From: Actinomycetaceae bacterium
GTDB lineage: Bacteria; Actinomycetota; Actinomycetes; Actinomycetales; Actinomycetaceae
Assembly: GCA_028724265.1 (NCBI GenBank)
Contig: JAQYDG010000004.1
Location: 496,001 to 560,000, forward strand
Direction: 5' to 3'
Length of the DNA stretch: 64,000 bases
The first letter of the stretch is position 1, and every line of letters starts with the position of its first letter. Shown here piece after piece: positions 16,201-23,746 of the stretch. The notes beneath the pieces were generated by a model. The model saw nothing but the letters and a program-made list of their open reading frames with translations. It had not been told where the DNA came from and searched no databases. A program made the translations under genes and the position numbers.

Positions 16201-18054
16201 TGACGAGGAGGGCGCGTCATCCTGTGCTGAGAGGTGGGCAAGGTGACCAATCAGCTCAGCAACAGACGTATGCCACACGGGGCTCTGCGCGTGCACAGCG
16301 TTCACATACGATTCCAGGAGCGTGCGGTCATTCTGAAGCGCAGACCGCAGTTCCAAGGTACGCTCCGGGAACGCCTGATCGGCACGCAGACGCAAACCCT
16401 CCCGAATGCGGCGGGGCACCGCATCAATATCCGAAAAATCGAGGACAAGATCACCTAAGCCCTCCGCTTCCAGCTCGGCAATCAGAGCTCTCGCCGCCGA
16501 CGCCTTATTTGCCACAACGATAACCGACCGACCGCTGGCGGCTGCATCCGCAACGATCGCAGCCTCTGTTGGCAGGGCATCACTGCCCGCCGGCGTGTCG
16601 ATGACGAAGGATCTCCCCGAGGCAACCGCTTCAATAGCGCCCAGTTCCAGCACATCGTGATCGCCCACTCCGCGTTCTGCTTCCGGAGCACGGTCATATG
16701 GGTCGGCGGGCGGCAGAGGCAAACTCGTCAGTGACTTTGTTTGTTCATCGCCAGCCAAGGCGGCAACCACGCCAGAAGACTCAACGTACGGCTTCATGTG
16801 TTCCAGATCCTCCAGGAGCACATTGCCGGGGTGAATAAACAGGCCAATCACACTGCGTGGAGCAAAATCAAAGCCAGGTAAATACGCTTTACCTGCGCTG
16901 CGTATTTCTGCGAGCACGGCATCCTGTTGATTCACGTTTGCGATGGACGTGCGTAACCGTGCAACCTCATGTGCGGGTAAGCCATGCTCCCGAAGGGCGG
17001 TGAGTAAAGCAGGATTAATTTCCACATGTGGGCGCAGTGTGACGAACGCATCGCCGTCACCAGTCGGCTTGAGCTGAACAGCGCGATAGAGCACCCACTC
17101 CGAATGCCGTTTGACTTTCGATACGGTGGCACCAGCCGGTGCTGCTACTGCGTGCGTCTGACTCACCTGGACGCCGCGCGGCGTATCCCCATCCTTGTGA
17201 GCAGAATCCGCATCAGCGTCAACGACAGTATCAACAGCAGCATCGGACGCGCGCCGCTGTTCAGAACCGGCGTGCGCAGCATCAGAATCAACGCGAGCGG
17301 CATCGGTACCCAGCAGCTCACGAACCTCGTCCACGTGGAGTTCCCCAGTCAGATCGTAACCCGCTTGGGGAATAAACCCATCGTCACGCACAGACGCTGT
17401 TTGCGGCACAACACGATCGTTGGCCTCATCCCACGACACGCGGCCGATAGCGAGATGAACCGGAGCAGAGCCGTACTTTTCAGATACTGTCGCTATACGA
17501 TCCAAAAGCTTGGCGAGCCGCTGACGAGCAAGGGACAGGGCATGTTCTTCCCTCACGAGCGACGTGAGGCGAGTAGGAATCCCCGAATACAGCTGAGCCG
17601 AACCTGTGGGATGCGGGTGGGAAAGATCGACGTGTTCATTCTGCGCCCCAGCCTGCGGCACCGACTCATTCTCAGCAGTCCTCTGCAGTGCGTCATGCCA
17701 GCGCTGGTACCAATCCGTTCTCTCCGAGTGAGTGCTTTCACGATCCTCTGACGTGGTGGATCGATCGTGGTTCGGTGTATCTGAACGTTGGGTATCCTGA
17801 CGCTCGTTGTGCCCGGAATGATCCGAGGATCCTGCAGCAGTGCTCGACGCCTGTTCACGTCCGCTTCGCGAATCCTGGCCTCCGGACGCGGTGTGGCCAC
17901 CCTCAGACGCTACGGCAGCCGACCCGGACGATGGCGTGGCTGCATCCGAATGTGTGCCCTCATCGTCACCAGCATGCCCGAGCGTGCGATCGGACGTTGC
18001 CTCGTCACGCTGCTGAGACTTCTTACCTGCCCAACGCTTAAAAAAACCACTCAC
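13291..18054 (-). CDS. giant SF1-helicase-like protein with degenerate catalytic motifs
   Basis: 1587 residues. The first 150 are acidic, Ser/His-rich and probably disordered. The rest matches the order of large actinobacterial SF1 helicase-nuclease proteins (DUF4011-helicase type): a P-loop region near 483-495, a long helical middle, a Walker-B region near 1018, helicase motifs V/VI near 1190-1235 and a Vsr/REase-like end near 1365-1420. Each active site appears lost. The P-loop lysine is missing (DTPAGSDALPTEA in place of GPPGTGKS), the DEAS box reads DSAGVA, the NVAVTRAR arginine motif reads VDALQVAR, and nuclease acids in RID and ECDG read RIP and LVDN. It may be a structural or regulatory pseudoenzyme. 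The GTG start is weakly supported. The comparison is from memory of the family, without alignment. Confidence 0.7.
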   Translation of the reverse strand: MSGFFKRWAGKKSQQRDEATSDRTLGHAGDDEGTHSDAATPSSGSAAVASEGGHTASGGQDSRSGREQASSTAAGSSDHSGHNERQDTQRSDTPNHDRSTTSEDRESTHSERTDWYQRWHDALQRTAENESVPQAGAQNEHVDLSHPHPTGSAQLYSGIPTRLTSLVREEHALSLARQRLAKLLDRIATVSEKYGSAPVHLAIGRVSWDEANDRVVPQTASVRDDGFIPQAGYDLTGELHVDEVRELLGTDAARVDSDAAHAGSEQRRASDAAVDTVVDADADSAHKDGDTPRGVQVSQTHAVAAPAGATVSKVKRHSEWVLYRAVQLKPTGDGDAFVTLRPHVEINPALLTALREHGLPAHEVARLRTSIANVNQQDAVLAEIRSAGKAYLPGFDFAPRSVIGLFIHPGNVLLEDLEHMKPYVESSGVVAALAGDEQTKSLTSLPLPPADPYDRAPEAERGVGDHDVLELGAIEAVASGRSFVIDTPAGSDALPTEAAIVADAAASGRSVIVVANKASAARALIAELEAEGLGDLVLDFSDIDAVPRRIREGLRLRADQAFPERTLELRSALQNDRTLLESYVNAVHAQSPVWHTSVAELIGHLAHLSAQDDAPSSSVRLSRQVLANVVANREALSSDLHDAYAAGAFRDPALSPWMGAVVTNAEQGEAAVESVQRLREVLPVAMAQMQRSAAQTHVNRARTLNEWLAQIRMFEGLRASLAVFKPEIYDVDPRDLVAATASKESREAAGIDMKNSERRRLQKKAVSYLVDGASRVNIHRDLVQAMNLREEWRKFSDSSGLPKVPDGLEQIKVTAADVLKDLDDLAQALPEQTPRRDMHVEDLLGIVNALGDAAGEMADAPTRNLKLASLSQAGLAGVVEDFKQRGVNADAAEAELDLVITNSIFEQLLADNPVLGALGPADLVNLARRVRNEDLAHTKTLAGPVLAAAIAIMRRTISKHRKETMTLDGQLERYSTGVLREVIGTYPSLVQVARPVWVIPPAMVAQFIPPMPWVDLVLVDSAGVAPLYASVSTLLRGRQVVAVGDIQRAAEDSVLRALSDVMPRATLPSARAVIDPAAVRILQERGYAGNLQLIPTADMPRPQLVVVDGRGVPSPTSGMVEGPQAEVDATVDAIIDHILSYPQRSLAVVTISALHASRVREALNEVAAGSAAVKAFVSPENAEPFTIIDISQVAGIHRDAMILSVGLGKTTHGRVLHTFGALATPEGVGGLVDALQVARYHVTIVTSFGPGEMGAENLTAAGPKLLGELIDMAAGIAESSVPHEWLSDDVRTEGNTDTNSSRVDHVVSHDGAGHIETSPAGASSVDTGEGGMKLGGDADSVRILMDDLASRIEAAGFETAQQWGYQGGVRIPLVAGSRDFQGVWRVAVLVDNEGYMSEPSLRRRDRYWLEALEARGWIVMRTFVTALFIDPAGEAARIVAVLENLQKGIDVQPDGTVTRSGSSGEHEDYEELVKAAVSESAPVLSGSSGAGSGAAQGMRREERPLIAGGLPITAYTDDQLDELLEWIASDGVPRTEAELATQLREELNLYRRGAKVDAIVHNVIVRSGFAVDPDSSGIEGSRLGDAL

Positions 18055-18141
18055 GCTCTAAATCTACCTAATGCTTGGTTATTCACGAAGATACAGCACG
18101 CCTGCAATGCGATGCATCTCAAAACGCAGTCAAACACGGAG

Positions 18142-18213
18142 TGCCCCCGAGGGGATTTGAACCCCTGACCTACCGCTTAGGAGGCGGTCGCTCTTCCACT
18201 GAGCTACGAAGGC
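18142..18213 (-). tRNA. tRNA-Arg, anticodon CCT
   Basis: On the minus strand the acceptor stem GCCTTCG pairs with CGGGGGC (two G-U), the D stem GCTC/GAGC, anticodon stem ACCGC/GCGGT with loop CTCCTAA, and T stem AGGGG/CCCCT with loop TTCAAAT. Anticodon CCT reads arginine codon AGG. It is 72 nt with no encoded CCA, and is co-oriented with the helicase-like gene that begins 88 bp downstream. Confidence 0.96.
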
Positions 18214-18376
18214 GTATATGTTGTAGTTTATCGAAGGCTAGCGCAGCATAAAATCTCGCACGCAGAAATGTACCACAGTGAACTTACCATAGCGGACATC
18301 TGCCACGGTTCAGGCTGCGGGAAATTGCCACTCGCCCGCCGAACGTATGTGGGTGAACGAGTGGCTCCCGCACGCA

Positions 18377-19330
18377 TCAGCGAGGCAAATCTTGTTCATC
18401 CTCAGCAATCGTTTCGCGCACCCACGGTGAAACTGGCGTGTTCTCAACATTCTGTGACGTACGACGCGGCACCACAATGGTGGGGCACTGCGCATGTTCA
18501 AGAACAACCTGGCTTGTGGAACCCAACAAGAGTCCAGCGAAGCCACCGCGGCCGCGAGAGCCGAGCACAATCAGATCAACAACAGCAGAAAACTCCGTCA
18601 TCAACGCGGCAGGGTTACCTTCCACCGTGTGCGCACGAACATCGACGTTCGTGCCCTGCATCGAGTCGCTGATCATCTCGGCAAGATCAGCCTTCATATC
18701 CTCCAAAATCTGATCGTGGTATTCAGCTCCGGGAAGCCACGTTGTGCCCCCAAAGTTTGCAGCAGAAATGCACGACAACCGAGCTCCCCAGCGCGATGCC
18801 TCGCGTATCGCCAGCTCCAAACTGTTGCGGGAATCGTCCGATCCATCCACGCCACACACAATATGCTTGACGGGCAGCAGGCGATCGAGATCGACGAACG
18901 GCACGACCACCACCGCGCAATAGGCACGCGACGTCAAAGCGGACGACACGGAACCCAGCGCTCGGTCAGCAAAACCGCCTGATCCACCACGAGCACCAAC
19001 CACGACGCGCGCAGCCGTCTTTGAAAGTTCCACGAGCACAGTGGTTGGGTCACGCGGATCAATAGCGGTGCGCACGTCAATACCAACATCGAGAGCATCA
19101 ACCTCGGCTTTCGATTCCGCAGCGATTTGTTCCGCCTCGTCCTTGAATAAGCCGAGATCCTTCGCACCGACTCCCCCAAATTGAGGATTCGTCGGTTCCT
19201 GATAACAACAGACAATCTGCAACTGAGCGCCGCGCGTGGCTGCTTCGCGCGCTGCCCACAACAGTGCTCGCTGCGATTCTTCTGAACCGTCTACGCCAAC
19301 GGCGACAATATTGTGATGTACATAAGCCAT
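18377..19330 (-). CDS. tandem-domain universal stress protein
   Basis: 317 residues made of two UspA domains (about 1-150 and 160-305). Each begins with a beta strand and VGVDGSEESQ or CGVDGSDDSR and ends with the ATP-binding signature G-x2-G-x9-G-S/T: GARGGSGGFADRALGSVS in the first and GSRGRGGFAGLLLGSTS in the second. Both look competent to bind ATP. Proteins of this type bind ATP in the cytosol and promote survival in growth arrest or stress; the exact target is unknown. GAAGGAGG lies six bases before the ATG at 19330, which fixes the start. It is monocistronic, with a terminator upstream. Confidence 0.93.
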   Translation of the reverse strand: MAYVHHNIVAVGVDGSEESQRALLWAAREAATRGAQLQIVCCYQEPTNPQFGGVGAKDLGLFKDEAEQIAAESKAEVDALDVGIDVRTAIDPRDPTTVLVELSKTAARVVVGARGGSGGFADRALGSVSSALTSRAYCAVVVVPFVDLDRLLPVKHIVCGVDGSDDSRNSLELAIREASRWGARLSCISAANFGGTTWLPGAEYHDQILEDMKADLAEMISDSMQGTNVDVRAHTVEGNPAALMTEFSAVVDLIVLGSRGRGGFAGLLLGSTSQVVLEHAQCPTIVVPRRTSQNVENTPVSPWVRETIAEDEQDLPR

Positions 19331-19403
19331 CGTGGCCTCCTTCACGTTCACCCTTATTCTTTCACGAAAGGCGTACGGAGACGAAGACCATCGATCGCGC
19401 AAC

Positions 19404-19433
19404 AAAAAACCGCGCCCTCATGAGGAGCGCGGT
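19404..19433 (-). terminator. intrinsic terminator after the NlpC/P60 gene
   Basis: Plus-strand bases 19409-19419 (ACCGCGCCCTC) pair with 19422-19433 (GAGGAGCGCGGT, one bulged A). On the minus strand the stem is followed by TTTTTT (19409-19404). It sits 110 bp past the stop of the NlpC/P60 gene and before the universal stress gene, separating the two transcripts. Confidence 0.88.
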
Positions 19434-19542
19434 GCACAAGCACGAAAAAGTCGTACAAAAAACTGAAAAGCGAAGGGAGCGCAGATAAGCTGCCAATCAG
19501 CCGGAGATACACCCCGAATACTGATCCATCGACCCTGCGCGA

Positions 19543-20331
19543 TCAGAGCCGCACGTAAACCGGGTTTCCCCACACAGCTCCATAGCGTGTGCCCGCACCC
19601 GGATTTGCTGCTTCAACGATTTTCCCGTTGCCTGCATAGATAGCGACATGCCCTGGCCAATACAAAATGTCGCCAGGCCGAGCTTGAGACTGCGAGATTC
19701 GCGTTCCCATATTTGCGATAGCGCCAGATGAGTGAGGCAAGCTCCTGCCAAAGTGCGCATACACATAGGCAACGAAACCAGAGCAATCCCAACCCGCAGG
19801 AGACGTACCACCCCACACATAGGGGACGCGACCCACGTACTGCATTGCAAAGCTCACCACCGATGACGCCGAAGCTGACGGCGCAGGAGCCGATGCTAAC
19901 GATCCTGCGGTTGATGCACCTCCGCGAGAACCCGTCACCTTCGCATCGCCTCGAGAAGAGCGGGAGCCCTCGCGAGCAGGCTGAGCATCTGCGCTCTGTG
20001 CAGCCGACGCCTGGCCGCGAGTCTGCGAGGTTCCTGGCGCCTCAATTGCAGAACTCACTGATGCTCCGGAAATAGCACCCTGATCGATATGCCACGTTGA
20101 ATCTGAAGAGGCGTTGACGGCTTTCGTCTGCTCGGTAATAGTCAGATGACCTGCAGCGTCTGTTGTTTCAACTGTGGATGACGGTGTATTCGATGATTCC
20201 TGAGCGGATGCCGTCGGAAGCGACGCTCCTAAAATCGTACCCACTGCAATAGCTGCGAATAACCCTTTGCCTGCTGGTGATGCGACAAGCTCTGATGCCT
20301 GTGCCTGCACTCTAAGGTGCCGTGCAGCCAT
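19543..20331 (-). CDS. secreted NlpC/P60 peptidoglycan hydrolase
   Basis: 262 residues: an N-terminal signal region with a hydrophobic stretch at about 24-43 (cut near A-S-A-Q), a Ser/Ala/Thr-rich linker to about 150, and a C-terminal NlpC/P60 cysteine-peptidase domain. Catalytic Cys is in AGWDCSGFVAYVY, His in WPGHVAIYAG, and a polar third residue probably follows in EAANPG. Such enzymes cut D-Glu-meso-diaminopimelate (or equivalent) bonds in wall peptides during growth and separation. No LysM or SH3b wall-binding domain is present, so targeting may depend on the linker. AGGAGG precedes the ATG at 20331. The upstream region carries phased ATAACG repeats. Confidence 0.92.
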   Translation of the reverse strand: MAARHLRVQAQASELVASPAGKGLFAAIAVGTILGASLPTASAQESSNTPSSTVETTDAAGHLTITEQTKAVNASSDSTWHIDQGAISGASVSSAIEAPGTSQTRGQASAAQSADAQPAREGSRSSRGDAKVTGSRGGASTAGSLASAPAPSASASSVVSFAMQYVGRVPYVWGGTSPAGWDCSGFVAYVYAHFGRSLPHSSGAIANMGTRISQSQARPGDILYWPGHVAIYAGNGKIVEAANPGAGTRYGAVWGNPVYVRL

Positions 20332-20400
20332 TGATGTGCCTCCTGGTCAAAAAGCCGGAGTAGGTAGAGGAACGCGACCCACTCTGATTACAAAGAAAGA

Positions 20401-20460
20401 ATAACGCACCCATAACGAATTGTCACGTTTTTATAACGGACGTGTGCATCGCCACGTTAT
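20401..20460. promoter_or_regulatory. phased ATAACG half-sites between NlpC/P60 and DedA genes
   Basis: ATAACG occurs at 20401-20406, 20412-20417 and 20433-20438, that is at spacings of 11 and 21 bp. An inverted copy, CGTTAT, lies at 20455-20460. This one- and two-turn spacing in the divergent promoter region suggests an operator for a DNA-binding protein controlling one or both genes. The regulator is not identified. Confidence 0.5.
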
Positions 20461-20529
20461 CGGTCAGACTCACGAAGCCTAGCGCACATCCTCAGCGCTT
20501 CACCAGCCTCATCACGTACCCTTAGGCGT

Positions 20530-21150
20530 ATGGGCTTTCTCTCTGATCCAACCGCTTTGCTTCAGGCTTTAGGGCCATGGGTTCTCCCTGGCCTTGCCTT
20601 CGTTCTTTTTATCGAATCCGGCTGCCTGTTCCCCTTCCTGCCTGGTGACTCGCTGATTTTCACCGCAGCAATGCTGCACGTGGGGTTTGGCTTTTCTCCG
20701 TGGGCCCTCGTCATCGTGGGAGTTCTTGCCTCATTCGCCGGGGTCTACTGCGGCTACTTCCTCGGTGACCACTTCGGGCGCAGGTTTTTCACACCGGAGG
20801 CACGAATACTGAAGTCAGAGTATCTGGAACGATCAGAGCGCTTCTTTGTGCGCTATGGAGCCGTGTCGCTGGTTCTTTCTCGGTTCGTTCCAATTGTTCG
20901 CACATTTATCCCCGTGGCTGCCGGCGTTGCTCGGATGAACATGCGATCATTCCTTGTGTACAACGCGCTCGGCTCCATCGGTTGGGTGGTTTTGATGACG
21001 ATAGCCGGCCTTGCACTCGGCCAGTTCCCCTTCGTGGTGAATCACCTCGATGTGATTGTGGTTGTGATTGTGCTCGTTTCCCTTCTCCCGATGCTCATCG
21101 CATGGCTTGTTGAGAGGAACAAAACGAAAAAACACGAGAACGAGGCCTGA
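20530..21150 (+). CDS. DedA-family (VTT domain) membrane protein
   Basis: 206 residues with about five hydrophobic segments. DedA landmarks are visible: ESGCLFPFLPGDS near residues 29-41, the FFVRYGAVSLVLSRFVPIVRTFIPVAAGVARM block at about 105-136 (R and P residues of the family's functional motif), and N-x-L-G-S-I-G-W before the last helices. DedA proteins are linked to polyprenyl-phosphate or phospholipid flipping and membrane homeostasis; which lipid applies here is unknown. No clear ribosome-binding site precedes the ATG, so the message may be leaderless or start elsewhere. It converges on the DtxR-family gene with a 13-bp gap. Confidence 0.9.
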   Translation: MGFLSDPTALLQALGPWVLPGLAFVLFIESGCLFPFLPGDSLIFTAAMLHVGFGFSPWALVIVGVLASFAGVYCGYFLGDHFGRRFFTPEARILKSEYLERSERFFVRYGAVSLVLSRFVPIVRTFIPVAAGVARMNMRSFLVYNALGSIGWVVLMTIAGLALGQFPFVVNHLDVIVVVIVLVSLLPMLIAWLVERNKTKKHENEA

Positions 21151-21163
21151 GGACGGCTGACCT

Positions 21164-21940
21164 TTAGGACTGCTGGGGCTCGGCCTGCAGTACGCGCACG
21201 TGGATATGATCAACAAACTCCAGCGGAATCTGGAGGGCACCTGTTTTCCCTTCAATGCGCACACTCCGCGCACCCCCGTCTCGCGCCTGCCCGGCCTCGT
21301 CAACGCCATCGTTCCCAACGAATGACGCGCGAATATCCTGGCCGGGCATAATCGCGCACTCCCGCAAGTCAGCTAAAAGCTGCCGATCAACTTGAGTTAG
21401 CTCCGAAATACGGACAACTCTCAGTCCACATGTGCTCGTCTCAGCATCCTGAGGAAGCGAACCCAAAGCGTCACCGAGCATTGGCGCATCATCGAGGAAA
21501 GCGTGGGCATCGCAGCCTTCGGGTTGAGTCCATGCTGCGGGAACCGGATTCCCGTATGGGTCACTCGTCACATCAGGCAGCAATGCCGCAATCTTATCTG
21601 CAACAGCCACGCTCATCACGTGCTCCCACCGGCACGCCTCCTCATGCACGTCTTCCCAGGCGAGCCCCACAACGTGATAGAGCAGAACCTCAGCAAGCCG
21701 ATGCTTGCGCATAATACGGAGCGCGACGGAACGCCCCTCGTGCGTGAGTTCAATGACGCGGCGCTCCCGAATCGTGACATAGCCATCGCGCACCAGGCGG
21801 GCGACCGTTTCGGAAACGGTGGGCTTGGATTGATCCAGCCGTTCAGCGAGTCTGGCGCGAATAGGTTTAATCCCTTCTTCTTCCAGCTCCCACACAGCCT
21901 TCAAATACATCTGCGTTGTATCCACGAGATCCGTGCTCAT
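21164..21940 (-). CDS. DtxR/IdeR-family metal-dependent regulator
   Basis: 258 residues with the three-part DtxR plan. The winged-helix DNA-binding domain is at 1-73 (VDTTQMYLKAVWELEEEG, recognition region LDQSKPTVSETVARL). The metal-binding/dimer domain follows, with the ACRWEHVMS cluster (Cys, Glu and His ligands) near 100-110. A C-terminal SH3-like domain starts after about residue 175. It should bind Fe(II) or Mn(II) and repress iron/manganese genes; which metal cannot be told by eye. A 40-residue linker between domains two and three is longer than usual. AAGGGAA precedes the ATG at 21940. The MFS gene just upstream may be a target, but this is only positional. Confidence 0.93.
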   Translation of the reverse strand: MSTDLVDTTQMYLKAVWELEEEGIKPIRARLAERLDQSKPTVSETVARLVRDGYVTIRERRVIELTHEGRSVALRIMRKHRLAEVLLYHVVGLAWEDVHEEACRWEHVMSVAVADKIAALLPDVTSDPYGNPVPAAWTQPEGCDAHAFLDDAPMLGDALGSLPQDAETSTCGLRVVRISELTQVDRQLLADLRECAIMPGQDIRASFVGNDGVDEAGQARDGGARSVRIEGKTGALQIPLEFVDHIHVRVLQAEPQQS

Positions 21941-21989
21941 CCCACATTCCCTTCATCGCTGCCGTCGTCCCTCAAACCCTGGGTCTACG

Positions 21990-22014
21990 TCCGTGTAGGC
22001 CAATCCGTGTAGGC
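21990..22014. repeat. duplicated 11-mer with 14-bp period
   Basis: TCCGTGTAGGC occurs at 21990-22000 and again at 22004-22014, about 50 bp upstream of the DtxR-family start. It could be paired regulator half-sites or part of the 14-bp intergenic repeat tendency seen elsewhere. Confidence 0.5.
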
Positions 22015-22088
22015 AATTGCCAGCCCACACACCGATCACATATGTACGCCTCATGATGTATACGCCCGACCACATGCAGACGCGCCGA

Positions 22089-23585
22089 TCACCGGTGAGT
22101 TTCCTCAATCGTCTTGCCCATATTGCGCGCTGCCTCCTGGTGCCGCAACGCCTCACGCTGATGCTCATCTTCTTCCGCTTGAGCCGCCTGCTCGCGTTCG
22201 AGCGGACCGATCACCCGCACAAACGGCCGACGCAGCTGAAGCTCAGCTTCGACGCTCCACCTCGTATGAGCCCACACAATAGCAATCGTGGCGATCGCAA
22301 AAGCACCAATCGACCCAATACCAACTCCCCAACGCGGGCTCACCGCGTTGGAAAGCCACCCCACGATGAGTGCGCCAAACGGTGTGGTACCCATCATCAC
22401 CATCTGATACAGTGCCATCACTCGTCCGCGCACGGCAGCGTCGGTCGACATCTGAACAGCAGTATTCGCGCTTGTTGAAAGCGTCAGCATGACGAGGCCA
22501 ACAGGAATCAGCGAGAGGGCATACAGCGGGTACGTCGGCATCACCGCATTGAGCCCCGACACCACCGCGAAGGCGAACGCCATCGCCACGACGTAACGCA
22601 CACGGGGCTGTTCCTGGCGACGAGCAGCAATTAATGCACCGGCAACCGAACCCACCGCCATCACCGAGCCGAGCATGCCGTACCCGTCTGCTTCCCTACC
22701 AAAAACAACGCGTGCCATCGAGGCAGTGGTCAGCTGGAAATTCATACCCAAGCACGAGATGATGCCGATCAGGGCAAAGATCATCTTCAGATCACCACGG
22801 GACTGAACATAGCGGAAACCGTCCATCACAGATCCTTCGCGCCGCCTCGCCTTCCGCTGTGCCTTGCGGTGTGCACGCCGTTCCTGCTTGGTCATCTGCG
22901 AGATCTGGATCGTCTCACTGGCCGGTTCTGGCCCACTGCTGGGATTGTTCAGGCTGGCGACGCTTTTTTCGTCATCGGTTCGTGCCTGGACGAAGTTCTG
23001 ATCGCGTTTCATCAGCGCCAGGGACAGCAGCGTGGCAAGGAACGAGAACCCGTTGATCACAAACACCCAACCGGATCCCACCCAATACACCATGTATCCA
23101 GCGACTGCCGGACCGATAAGGCGGGCGATGTTGAAGTTCATCGAGTTGAGCCCGATCGCATTAGGCAGCGTTCTGGGAGGAACCAGGGAAGTAATGAACA
23201 CCATCCGAACCGGAGAATCGAATGCGGACACAATCCCCAGCCCCAGAGCCATCACACACACAATTGAGAGCGTTGCCATATTGAGCAGCAGAAGGACTCC
23301 CAAACCAAAGCCCAGAACAGCCTGACCTATCTGGGTGAGAACCAGAACTTTGCGCTTGTCGTAACGGTCGGCAACCGCGCCCGCATAGGGCATCAGCACA
23401 AGCATCGGGGCAAACTGCAGCGCGGTGACGAGCCCGACAGCGAGGGAGTCATTATCGGTCAGAACAGTCAGCACCACCCAGTCCTGGGCAGTCCGCTGCA
23501 TCCAGCCTCCGATATTGGAAATCATCGCCCCCAAAAACCAAAGCCGGTAGTTCCAATACGCTAAGCTCGCAAAAGTCCGATTCAC
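22089..23585 (-). CDS. MFS exporter (MFS_3/EntS-like)
   Basis: 498 residues with about twelve membrane helices. The cytoplasmic loop GAVADRYDKRKVLVL is the MFS motif between TM2 and TM3, and the N-terminal FASLAYWNYRLWFLGAMISNIGGWMQ stretch is typical of the EntS-like, proton-driven efflux group. The substrate is unknown; siderophores and drugs are common for this group. A highly basic loop (ERRAHRKAQRKARRRE) between the two halves is longer than usual. The start is taken as the GTG at 23585, preceded by GAGGAA twelve bases earlier; the frame extends 51 codons further without a membrane helix or resemblance. A GATAAT-rich element lies about 70 bp upstream. Confidence 0.87.
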   Translation of the reverse strand: MNRTFASLAYWNYRLWFLGAMISNIGGWMQRTAQDWVVLTVLTDNDSLAVGLVTALQFAPMLVLMPYAGAVADRYDKRKVLVLTQIGQAVLGFGLGVLLLLNMATLSIVCVMALGLGIVSAFDSPVRMVFITSLVPPRTLPNAIGLNSMNFNIARLIGPAVAGYMVYWVGSGWVFVINGFSFLATLLSLALMKRDQNFVQARTDDEKSVASLNNPSSGPEPASETIQISQMTKQERRAHRKAQRKARRREGSVMDGFRYVQSRGDLKMIFALIGIISCLGMNFQLTTASMARVVFGREADGYGMLGSVMAVGSVAGALIAARRQEQPRVRYVVAMAFAFAVVSGLNAVMPTYPLYALSLIPVGLVMLTLSTSANTAVQMSTDAAVRGRVMALYQMVMMGTTPFGALIVGWLSNAVSPRWGVGIGSIGAFAIATIAIVWAHTRWSVEAELQLRRPFVRVIGPLEREQAAQAEEDEHQREALRHQEAARNMGKTIEETHR

Positions 23586-23654
23586 TGATTCGCTAATTCC
23601 TCTGTGGTGACGAAGAATAATTCTCCCGCGCCGATGATATGTCGATGATTGCCC

Positions 23655-23672
23655 GAATAATGATAATGATAG
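23655..23672. promoter_or_regulatory. GATAAT-rich element upstream of the MFS gene
   Basis: GAATAATGATAATGATAG is built of overlapping (G/A)ATAAT units like those that make Fur and Zur boxes. It stands out from the surrounding GC-rich DNA and lies in the promoter position of the exporter gene. Whether it is a metal box or an AT-rich promoter element is unresolved. Confidence 0.4.
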
Positions 23673-23746
23673 TTGTCCACACCGGCAGATGCCACGAAAG
23701 CTCTCACACGACGCCGACAGCGCTTCGGCAACTCCCACAACAGAAC

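Noticed and set aside
20332-20529. Possible c-di-AMP (ydaO) riboswitch upstream of the NlpC/P60 gene
   Set aside because: This riboswitch is common before such genes in actinobacteria, but the short leader lacks its conserved purine-rich blocks.
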